Assembly: GCF_000013025.1 (NCBI RefSeq)
Contig: NC_008358.1
Span: forward strand, 2,480,001 to 2,544,000
Source of the DNA: Hyphomonas neptunium ATCC 15444
Lineage (GTDB): Bacteria; Pseudomonadota; Alphaproteobacteria; Caulobacterales; Hyphomonadaceae
Length of the DNA: 64,000 bases
Direction of reading: 5' to 3'
Below the pieces are notes generated by a model. The model worked only from the letters and a program-made list of their open reading frames with translations. It was not told where the DNA came from and did no database searches. Position numbers and translations under genes: made by a program. Shown here one piece after another: positions 26,767 to 33,937 of the stretch. The first letter of the stretch is position 1. The number at the start of each line of letters is the position of its first letter.

Positions 26767-27420
26767 CTATTTGGCAATGCCACGCAGCACGGTTTCGGCT
26801 GCAAAGGCGGCGTATTCCCGAGCGAGTTCCTGGCCGACTTTGGTTTCGCCCACCAGCTCGCGCACCGTAATGCGTGTTGAGAAAATGTACTGGCACGCGC
26901 CATTGATCAGGAAATAGGCATATTTGGAGTCGACCTTCCGGAACTGACCGGCGGCAATACCGTCTGAAATGATCTGCTTCTGCGCATTGATCAGCGGCTG
27001 CATGAAGCTCGACCAGATCGACTGAGTGCCATCTTTTTCAGCATCCGTTTCCTTCAGGAAATTCTCGAGCAGCCGGTTGAGATAAGGATAGCGTGAATAG
27101 GTGCGGATGATGCCCTGGATGTGAATGCGCAGCTTGGTGGCCGGGTCGATGTCCATCTCCATCAACTCGGTCAGCTGCTTAATCGATTGGGCCGTATCGC
27201 GCTGGGCAAGCGCCAGCAGCAGGCCGTCTTTCGAGCCGAAATGATACTTCACAAGCGGCGCCGTTACGCCCGCGCGCTTGGCGATCTGGTGCAGGGAAAC
27301 GTCAATCGTGCCGAGCTCGGACATCAGCTCGCCTGCTGCTTCCAGCAGCATCTCACGGCCTGAGCGTTCCGCTACGGCATCCACCAACTCGGCCTTCTCC
27401 GGTGTGTCCACGTTTGACAT
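26767..27420 (-). CDS. TetR/AcrR-family transcriptional regulator
   Basis: A 217-residue regulator. The N-terminal helix-turn-helix is LHQIAKRAGVTAPLVKYHFGSKDGLLLAL, here described by its landmarks IAKRAGVTAPLVKYHF and GSKDGLL. A helical ligand-binding domain follows. It lies upstream of the mipA-like and lipocalin genes on the same strand and divergent from a cytochrome c gene, so either set may be its target. Ligand unknown. ATG at 27420 is the only sensible start. Confidence 0.9.
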   Translation of the reverse strand: MSNVDTPEKAELVDAVAERSGREMLLEAAGELMSELGTIDVSLHQIAKRAGVTAPLVKYHFGSKDGLLLALAQRDTAQSIKQLTELMEMDIDPATKLRIHIQGIIRTYSRYPYLNRLLENFLKETDAEKDGTQSIWSSFMQPLINAQKQIISDGIAAGQFRKVDSKYAYFLINGACQYIFSTRITVRELVGETKVGQELAREYAAFAAETVLRGIAK

Positions 27421-27643
27421 ATCACCCCCTCATTCAGCGGGACTTGATGGCCGAAAAGGGCATCAGGTGCAAGCACGGGTAGCCCGCCGCTGCGGCGTAT
27501 CCGGTTGGTCACGCCGGCACAAAGCTGGCAAAATCACTCCGCCTGCGGCAGATTCCACACCGCGTCCTTACGCATATGACCGTGTTGACAGGTGGCCGTC
27601 CTCAACCGACCGTTCGCGCGAGATGATCAAGGGAGTCGCCATC

Positions 27644-28018
27644 ATGGCCGTTACGATCGCCAAGTCACAGCTTGCAGGCATTGCGATGCTCGCCGGCGCG
27701 CTTGCCTGCCTCCCGGCTTGCTCGCGGGAAGCAGGCGATGCCCCTGCGCCATCTGCGTCAGAGCCCGCAACCCTGCCGGGCGAACAGATTGCAACGGATC
27801 TCTGCGCGGGCTGCCACGCCGTGGGGCTCGAAGGGGAAAGCCCCCATACGGATGCCCCGCCCTTCCGTCAGCTGTCCGAGAAATATCCGGTGCGTTATCT
27901 GGAGGAAGCCCTCGCCGAAGGCATCTCCGTTGGCCATGAGGACATGCCGGAATTCACGCTTGAGGCCGATCAGGTGGAACAGCTGATCGTGTATCTGGAA
28001 TCCATTCAGGCGCAGTAG
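27644..28018 (+). CDS. Lipoprotein cytochrome c (class I, mono-heme)
   Basis: A 124-residue periplasmic cytochrome. The N-terminus (MAVTIAKSQLAGIAMLAGA...) is a lipoprotein signal ending in the lipobox LPAC, followed by an acidic Pro/Ala linker. A single heme site CAGCH lies near residue 56, and the likely Met axial ligand is in HEDMPEF. The ATG at 27644 is chosen because AAGGGAG lies 8 nt upstream; another in-frame ATG occurs at 27623. It probably carries electrons for an unidentified oxidase or dehydrogenase. It is divergent from the TetR gene. Confidence 0.87.
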   Translation: MAVTIAKSQLAGIAMLAGALACLPACSREAGDAPAPSASEPATLPGEQIATDLCAGCHAVGLEGESPHTDAPPFRQLSEKYPVRYLEEALAEGISVGHEDMPEFTLEADQVEQLIVYLESIQAQ

Positions 28019-28032
28019 ACACCTATCGGGTT

Positions 28033-29403
28033 TCAGCGGGGATTGGAGATGATCGCTTCGTTGTAATAGCTCGGCACGATCGGGGTATCGGAAGCGAAGT
28101 CGGCCACCATACGCGCATAGCCGTTGGCGAAATGCGTGAACTGGCGTGTCCCATCGGGGAGGCTGTCGAACGCGCGCATCCCGTAATCATGGCCCGGATA
28201 CTCGGCAAGCGTGATCGGGCGGCCTTCGTATTGCAGAGTTTTGAGCCGAGACCGGGTGTAGGCGGGCGGCGCTTCCCGGTCTTCACTCGCAAGGATCCAC
28301 AATACAGGTGCGCTGATGCCGCGTAGAACCGGCTCGCCCTCATGCCGCCAACTCGTGCCGTCTGACCGGAGCGGCCCGGCAACTCTGAGAACGACGTCGG
28401 AATGTTGCAGAATCTCGCCCGTGAATTCTCCCTTCGCATACCGGTACCAGGGTTCGTTGCGATAGATTTTCTTGAGGGCCTCCAACTCAACATATCCGGA
28501 TTTGAAGTCTGACACCATAATGGCGCCTGCCGCATCAGCCAGCATGCCCGCGGCCATCTGCGCCGCTGGACCAAAGCCCGCTTCGGTCACGTCCTGAACG
28601 GTCTGCGCGCGGTTTTCCGCAAGCGGACTTTCCAGAAGCCCGTAGGAAACAATCAGAAAATCCGGCTTCACCGCGCGCGCTGCCATTGGCGCAACCCAAC
28701 CGCCCTGGCTGGCGCCGTGCAGGCCGAAGCGGCCGAGCCGGGGGCCGGCGAGGCGCCGCGCTTCAGCGGATGCAGCGGCAGCATCGGTGGCGAGAACCCC
28801 AAAGTCCTGCGTGTAGCTGCCCATTGAGGCGCCTGTACCGCGTTTGTCATAGACGAATACGCCAACCCCCTGCAGCGGCAGGAGTTGCTGGAAGGGGTCG
28901 TGGATCAGCGCGGACGTGCGCTCCGAACCCTGCACCTGAATCACAACAGGCACCGGCCAATCGCCCGCCGGAAGGATCAGCCGCCCGGCCAGTTGCGTGC
29001 CTTTGGCGCCGGAAAACACCGTTTCCTGGGTGACCACCTCGATCCGCGTGGCCGCAACGCCTTCGTAGAGGCTGAGGCCGGTTTCGCAGGTGAACTCCAG
29101 CTGGCGGGTCTCTGGTTGCTCGGTCCAGCCGCTATAGGCTTGCCAAAGGTCATTCTCGAATACGAAGCGGCCGGTTTCACCTTCCAGCGATTGCCAACGC
29201 AGCCCCTCTTCGCTCGGCGTAACCGCAATGCCGCCTCCATCCTGCAGACGCCAGCTGCCCGCACAGGCGGGATCGCCCGCGATGGGGCCGGGCGTGAAAG
29301 GGAGGGACAGGGCCGGCATCTCCGGCAGGCTGGACCGGGCGCTGGCGCAGGATGACAGCAGGCCAGCCAGCAGAGCCACAGCTACACGCCTCAACATTTC
29401 CAT
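28033..29403 (-). CDS. Alpha/beta-hydrolase lipoprotein (prolyl oligopeptidase-like esterase)
   Basis: A 456-residue secreted hydrolase. The signal LRRVAVALLAGLLSSC has a lipobox-like LSSC. A beta-rich N-terminal domain precedes the hydrolase core. The nucleophile elbow is FGLHGASQGGW (GxSxGG), the acid is probably in ILASEDREAP, and the His is in YPGHDYGMRAF. Such proteins are esterases or peptidases of the dienelactone hydrolase/POP type, here probably anchored in the cell envelope. The start at 29403 (MEMLRRV) is chosen because it sits directly before the signal. Convergent with the cytochrome gene; divergent from emrA. Confidence 0.8.
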   Translation of the reverse strand: MEMLRRVAVALLAGLLSSCASARSSLPEMPALSLPFTPGPIAGDPACAGSWRLQDGGGIAVTPSEEGLRWQSLEGETGRFVFENDLWQAYSGWTEQPETRQLEFTCETGLSLYEGVAATRIEVVTQETVFSGAKGTQLAGRLILPAGDWPVPVVIQVQGSERTSALIHDPFQQLLPLQGVGVFVYDKRGTGASMGSYTQDFGVLATDAAAASAEARRLAGPRLGRFGLHGASQGGWVAPMAARAVKPDFLIVSYGLLESPLAENRAQTVQDVTEAGFGPAAQMAAGMLADAAGAIMVSDFKSGYVELEALKKIYRNEPWYRYAKGEFTGEILQHSDVVLRVAGPLRSDGTSWRHEGEPVLRGISAPVLWILASEDREAPPAYTRSRLKTLQYEGRPITLAEYPGHDYGMRAFDSLPDGTRQFTHFANGYARMVADFASDTPIVPSYYNEAIISNPR

Positions 29404-29493
29404 GCCCCGAATCCCCATGATTTCCAGCGTCTTGGAGGGAAGCATTGGCGCCGCGCGCGGGGAAACACAATGATAGACCCAGACATACAATAA

Positions 29494-29511
29494 TAAGGCT
29501 TGATTGCCTTA
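29494..29511. promoter_or_regulatory. Palindrome upstream of the emrAB-like operon
   Basis: A perfect inverted repeat TAAGGC-ttgatt-GCCTTA lies in the divergent region between the hydrolase lipoprotein and the EmrA-like gene. It resembles a repressor operator and is flanked by AT-rich sequence. A weak promoter pair, TTGCCT and CAAATA spaced 17 nt, overlaps its right arm. Confidence 0.45.
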
Positions 29512-29604
29512 GCGTTATGTCTCGCTCAAATAGAGTCAGCGGCAGATGAGGGTGGCCAACGCCCCGCGAAGAAACCGCGCCAGGGAGGAGTAATCCGGCC
29601 GATC

Positions 29605-30801
29605 ATGCGCCGGGCAGAGGCCATGGAAGGCGATTCACAATCCTTTGCCGTTGAAACGGAGCCGACCGCCCGCCAGCGCGCCGTGGCTTTCGCACGGTCC
29701 AGGCGCGGCAGAATGGTTATCGCGGCAGCCGCCGCCTTGATCCTGATGGTACTGGCGGCGCGCTTCCTGATGGATCGCAATGCTTATGTCTCCACCTCTG
29801 ACGCGCGGGTTGCGGCGGAGATGATTGCCCTCTCCACCGACATTTCCGGGCGCATCACCAGCGTTCAGGTGAATGAAGGCGACCGGGTTTCAGCTGGCGA
29901 CATTCTCTACACGATAGATGACCGGGAGGCCGTGTTCACGCTGGCGCAGCTGGAAGCCGAGGCAACGCGGCTGCGGGCGGAGATGGCGCGGGAAGAAACC
30001 CGTGCCGGACTGGCAACGTCGAAGGCAGGCAGTCAGGTGGCGGCGCGGCGTGCAGGTACGCTGTCGGCGTCGGCCAGTGTCGAGGCAGCCAGGTCCAATC
30101 TCGAGATTGCCCAGCGTGATTATGACCGCACGAAAGACCTGTTCGAGCGAGGCCTGATGCCACAGTCCAATCTCGACCAGGCCAAGAACGTGCTTGATAC
30201 ACGTGCACAGGCGCTGCGCCGGGCAGAGGCTGAACGGGAAACCGCCGCCGCCGACCAGCGCACCGCCAGCATCACGGGTCAGGAAGTGCGCCTGATCGAC
30301 TATGAACTCACCGTTCTGGGCGCCGCGCTGGATCAGGCAGAAGCCCGCGTTGAGGCGCAAAAAGTGGTGGTTGAACAACACACGATCCGCAGCCCGATTG
30401 ACGGCGTGGTCGATGAGCTGTTCTTCGATAATGGCGAGCATTCGCTGCGCGGCTATCGCATGGCGCTGGTTCATGACCCTGATGCGGTGTGGATTTCGGC
30501 GAATATCAAAGAGACCGACATTCGCCATGTGCGCCCGTCGGCAAGCGCCCTGGTTCGGGCTGACAGTGACCCTTCCCACGAGATTTCCGGGCGGGTGGTA
30601 CGCATTCATGACGCCACACTCGGGGAAGCGGCGATGATGCCAAACCCCAATGCCAATGGTGTTTTCACCAAGATCACGCAGCGGATCGGCGTGCGCATTG
30701 CCCTTGATCCGACAGATGTTGATCTGCGGCCCGGCACGATGGTGCGTGTCCGCATCCGGAAGATCGAAGGCGGCGCGGAGGCCGGCAGGACACCGGCGTG
30801 A
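29605..30801 (+). CDS. emrA: HlyD/EmrA-type membrane-fusion protein
   Basis: A periplasmic adaptor of about 398 residues that links an inner-membrane MFS pump to an outer-membrane channel. An N-terminal cytoplasmic tail and one membrane anchor (MVIAAAAALILMVLAARFL) precede a lipoyl half-motif (GRITSVQVNEGDRVSAGDIL). A long coiled coil (residues about 110-230) and a beta-barrel domain (TIRSPIDGVVDELFF) follow. ATG 29605 or 29623 are both possible; GGGAGGAG lies 14 nt before 29605. The stop overlaps the GTG of emrB. No TolC-like gene is nearby. Confidence 0.88.
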   Translation: MRRAEAMEGDSQSFAVETEPTARQRAVAFARSRRGRMVIAAAAALILMVLAARFLMDRNAYVSTSDARVAAEMIALSTDISGRITSVQVNEGDRVSAGDILYTIDDREAVFTLAQLEAEATRLRAEMAREETRAGLATSKAGSQVAARRAGTLSASASVEAARSNLEIAQRDYDRTKDLFERGLMPQSNLDQAKNVLDTRAQALRRAEAERETAAADQRTASITGQEVRLIDYELTVLGAALDQAEARVEAQKVVVEQHTIRSPIDGVVDELFFDNGEHSLRGYRMALVHDPDAVWISANIKETDIRHVRPSASALVRADSDPSHEISGRVVRIHDATLGEAAMMPNPNANGVFTKITQRIGVRIALDPTDVDLRPGTMVRVRIRKIEGGAEAGRTPA

Positions 30802-32444
30802 CCGTCGCCCCCGGCATCCCGTCCCAGAGCGGCCCCGGCACTGCCCGCAAACCCCTGCCCGACGACATTCCCGCCATGGCCGGCCCATCCGTCCGGGCTC
30901 AGTTCGAGCGATTTGGCGGCATCTATCGCTGGATATTGCTGTTCACAATGCTGACCGGCTCAATGGCCACCATGCTGGCCGCGACGACGATCAATGTCGC
31001 CCTGCCCGCGATTATCGGCGCCTTTGGCCTGGGGCAGGATCAGGCGCAGTGGATGTCCACAGCGTTCCTCGCCTCGTCCACCATCGCCATGCTGGCGAAC
31101 GCCTGGGCGATGACCACCTTCGGGCCGCGGGCGACGTATACGTTCGGCATGGTTGTGTTCGTGTTCGGCTCCCTGCTGGGGGCGGTGAGCAACACGCTGG
31201 AATTGCTGATCGTGTCGCGCGGATTGCAGGGTATTTCGGCGGGCCTGCTGCAGCCGATGTCGATGTTCCTGATTTTTCAGACCTTTCCGGATAGCCGGCG
31301 CGGCACAGCGATGGGTGTGTTCTCGATCGGTGTGGTGCTGGCGCCTGCATTCGGGCCTGCGCTGGGCGGGATTGCGGTGGATCTGGCTAGCTGGCGGCTG
31401 GTGTTTGTGGCGACCCTGCCTTTGGCGCTGGTCGCGCTGGGGATCGCGCCTTTCCTGATGCCGAAGGGGGACCGCAACCGGAGCACCCCGCGCCCGCCGC
31501 TCGACTGGGTGGGGCTGAGCCTGCTGGCGGTTGCCGTGATCGGCCTGCTGGCCGCCTTTGCCGGGGGGAACCGGGATGGGTGGGATTCGGATCAGACCTA
31601 TCTGCGCTTTGCCATCGCCATTCTTGCGGCCATTGCCTTCTTCTTCTGGGAATTGCGCCATCCCTTTCCGGCATTGAACCCGAAAGTGTTCACCTATCGG
31701 CAGTTCTGGTCGGCCGGGCTGATCATCTCGGCGACGGGGATTGCGATTTACGCGTCGACCTATCTCATCCCACTTTTCGTGCAGCTGGTGCAGGGCTATT
31801 CGCCCACGGCGGCAGGGGTGATGATGATCCCTGCCGGGATTGCCATGATGATCGGCTTTCCGATTGCCGGACGGCTTACCGACAGGGTTGATCCACGCTG
31901 GCTACTCGGCTTTGGCATCACCACCTTTGCCGCCTCTGCCTGGTTGCTGTCGCATGTTTCGGCCATGACCCCCTATTGGGTGCTGGTGGGCTGGATCTTG
32001 CTCAGCCGGATCGGGATCAGCTTCTGTATGCCGCCTTCCAATACGACCGCTGTGCGCGCAGTGCCCCCGCACCTGCTGGCCTCGGCGACGGGGGGGGTGT
32101 CTTTCCTGATGCAGGTGGGCGGGGCGTTCGGGGTGAACATCCTGGCGATCATCCTACAGCGGCGGACAATCTTTCACGGCGAACATCTTTCGACGGCGAT
32201 GAACGAGACCAATGCCGAGATGATGTACCAGCATGCCTTGCAGGCACAGACGCTGGAGATGACCGGCATGACGCAGGTTCAGGCGTTTCAGTCTGCCTTC
32301 GGTCTGCTCAATCAGAAGGTGGCCATGGAAGCGTCCGTATATGCGTTCAGGGACTGTTTCTTCATTATCTTTGTCTGGTTCGTCATCGTCCTGGGCGCGC
32401 TTGCCTTGATGCCCAAGCCAAAGATGATACAGCCCGCGCGCTGA
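30798..32444 (+). CDS. emrB: DHA2-family MFS drug-efflux pump (EmrB-like, 14 TM)
   Basis: A 548-residue MFS transporter of the 14-helix DHA2 class. The first helix begins RWILLFTMLTGSMATMLAATTINVALPAI. Motif C-like sequences occur in GVVLAPAFGPALGGIAVD, and the family's LASATGGVSFLMQVGGAFGV appears near residue 430. The GTG start at 30798 overlaps the emrA stop, so the two are translationally coupled. It likely exports hydrophobic toxins together with the EmrA-like adaptor. Two predicted helices near the C-terminus flank a periplasmic loop. Confidence 0.9.
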   Translation: MTVAPGIPSQSGPGTARKPLPDDIPAMAGPSVRAQFERFGGIYRWILLFTMLTGSMATMLAATTINVALPAIIGAFGLGQDQAQWMSTAFLASSTIAMLANAWAMTTFGPRATYTFGMVVFVFGSLLGAVSNTLELLIVSRGLQGISAGLLQPMSMFLIFQTFPDSRRGTAMGVFSIGVVLAPAFGPALGGIAVDLASWRLVFVATLPLALVALGIAPFLMPKGDRNRSTPRPPLDWVGLSLLAVAVIGLLAAFAGGNRDGWDSDQTYLRFAIAILAAIAFFFWELRHPFPALNPKVFTYRQFWSAGLIISATGIAIYASTYLIPLFVQLVQGYSPTAAGVMMIPAGIAMMIGFPIAGRLTDRVDPRWLLGFGITTFAASAWLLSHVSAMTPYWVLVGWILLSRIGISFCMPPSNTTAVRAVPPHLLASATGGVSFLMQVGGAFGVNILAIILQRRTIFHGEHLSTAMNETNAEMMYQHALQAQTLEMTGMTQVQAFQSAFGLLNQKVAMEASVYAFRDCFFIIFVWFVIVLGALALMPKPKMIQPAR

Positions 32445-32469
32445 GCATTTTCACAGATAGGCTGGCCCT

Positions 32470-33159
32470 TTGGCACCCCAGGACACTCTTGCGCGCAACC
32501 GCGCGTTCATTGTCGCCAATACGCGGCTGGCGCCGGTGGACGGGCTGGAGCTGCGCCATAGCGAAACCCCGCAGCTGCTAAAGATATGGCAGGCTGACGA
32601 GATCACCCCGATCTGGGCGGCGACCGAGCAGGACCTGGACCGGCAGGGCATCGAGCCGCCTTTCTGGGCATTCCCCTGGGCAGGCGGACAGGCGGTGGCG
32701 CGGCTGATCCTGGAGCGGCCGGAGAGCGTGCGCGGCAAACGCGTGCTGGACATTGCCTGCGGCAGCGGAATGCTGGGCATAGCCGCAGCGGCCGCCGGAG
32801 CGAGCGCGGTGTGGGTGAATGACATCGACCCGATCTGCGAGGCGGCGGCGCAACTGAACGCCGAGGCGAACGGTGTTTCGCTCAGCTGGATGGGGGGCAA
32901 CCTGCTGGATGCTCCGCCTGCGGATGTGGATGTGATCCTGGCGGGGGACATCTTTTACGAGATGAGCATGGCGGCGCGGTTTCTCGGCTGGATGCGGCAG
33001 GCGGCAGCGCGGGGGATTGCGGTTTATGCCGGTGATCCGGGCCGGGCCTATGCACCGGTGGCGGAGACCGGGCTGCTGGCCGAATACGACATCGCCACGA
33101 CCATGGAGCTTGAAAGCGCCACAGCACGCCGCGCCCGTGTCTGGCAGATCGGAAGATAG
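32470..33159 (+). CDS. EtfB-type protein-lysine methyltransferase (METTL20/ETFBKMT-like)
   Basis: A 229-residue class I SAM-dependent methyltransferase. The sequence PPFWAFPWAGGQAVARLIL followed by SAM motif VLDIACGSGMLGIAAAAAGA and NDIDP closely resembles the ETFB lysine methyltransferase family, which trimethylates electron-transfer flavoprotein beta. The post-SAM motif is AGDIFYE. The start is a TTG at 32470, 26 nt after the emrB stop. Other members of this superfamily methylate ribosomal protein L11, but that family has a distinct N-terminal domain absent here. Assignment by motif memory. Confidence 0.7.
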   Translation: MAPQDTLARNRAFIVANTRLAPVDGLELRHSETPQLLKIWQADEITPIWAATEQDLDRQGIEPPFWAFPWAGGQAVARLILERPESVRGKRVLDIACGSGMLGIAAAAAGASAVWVNDIDPICEAAAQLNAEANGVSLSWMGGNLLDAPPADVDVILAGDIFYEMSMAARFLGWMRQAAARGIAVYAGDPGRAYAPVAETGLLAEYDIATTMELESATARRARVWQIGR

Positions 33160-33369
33160 TTCCGGAAAACCGGGTGAACATCCGTTTTGGCATCTGGAGA
33201 GTTTAGCAGGATGGGGCGCCGGTTGGATTGGTGGCGGGGCCGGCGGCGGAGGTGTGTTGGACAGGTGCTGACTGATCGGCGGCAGGCACGGCGCGGCGGT
33301 GTGGAAAGCACAGGGCGTAGCGGACCGACCGGTGTTGGACAGCTGGCTGAATGCGCGCGACTCGCACGT

Positions 33370-33436
33370 GGACAAAGCCGGACAAACTTGGACAAACCGG
33401 GACAAACTGGGACAAAACCGGACAAAACGGGTCATT
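33370..33436 (+). repeat. GGACAAANNN 10-bp repeat array C (six perfect cores)
   Basis: GGACAAA occurs at 33370, 33380, 33390, 33400, 33410 and 33420, exactly 10 bp apart, with variable triplets GCC, CTT, CCG, CTG, ACC and ACG. A degenerate seventh unit GGTCATT follows at 33430. It lies 210 bp after the methyltransferase and is co-oriented with the flanking genes. Confidence 0.95.
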
Positions 33437-33701
33437 TCAGAACACGGACGGGTCAGAATTTGACATCGGAAGACAGCTTCCCGAGCAGACCGGCAAGACA
33501 GGTGTGACCCGCCTTGCAGCAATCCTCCATAGGCCGGGAGGGGATCGGGGAGTCGCGTGTCAGACCCGTCATGTTTCTCCCTGCCCCCAAGCCGCACACA
33601 TGCCGCGATACCGGGTGACCCGAGGTTTCAATCGGGCGCGGGCCGGGCGCCGGGCGGCAACCGGGACACCGCCCGCATCGTGTTGAAGTAGCGGCCGGTA
33701 G

Positions 33702-33731
33702 TTATTGGATATTTGTCCAATAAGTTATACT
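33702..33731 (+). promoter_or_regulatory. Promoter and palindromic operator upstream of the second TonB receptor
   Basis: A perfect inverted repeat TTATTGGA-tatttg-TCCAATAA (33702-33723) sits between a -35-like TTGGAT (33705) and a near-consensus -10 TATACT (33726-33731). It looks like a repressor operator controlling the receptor and perhaps the island that follows. The leader to the ATG would be about 200 nt. Confidence 0.55.
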
Positions 33732-33937
33732 CAGGCGGCCGTTCGAGGGGCGCGATTGGCCCTACTTCGAGGCGAAGGATGGCGGAAATCGTGTCTTGAT
33801 GGCCACAGCCAAAAACCCGTAACAATTTAATATTTTCAACGCATTAGTTTCGCAAAACCTTGATTTGAACGCTTGCGAGGCGCTCGTTAACGACCCGGCA
33901 ACCGGCGCTCTGCTGCGCCGCAACACCGGGGTATGAC

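Larger units (their letters stand above)
33160..33937. other. Long intergenic region: repeat array, palindromic operator, AT-rich leader
   Basis: No gene is supportable in these 778 bases. From left to right they contain a near-repeat of GTGTTGGACAG (around 33252 and 33334), the GGACAAANNN array C (33370-33436), a G/C-rich stretch, an 8-bp-arm palindrome with promoter-like elements (33702-33731) and an AT-rich stretch (about 33820-33870) before the TonB receptor. Confidence 0.5.

Noticed and set aside
33370-33436. CRISPR array
   Set aside because: The repeats are 7-bp cores at 10-bp period with 3-bp spacers, far too short, and no cas genes are present.
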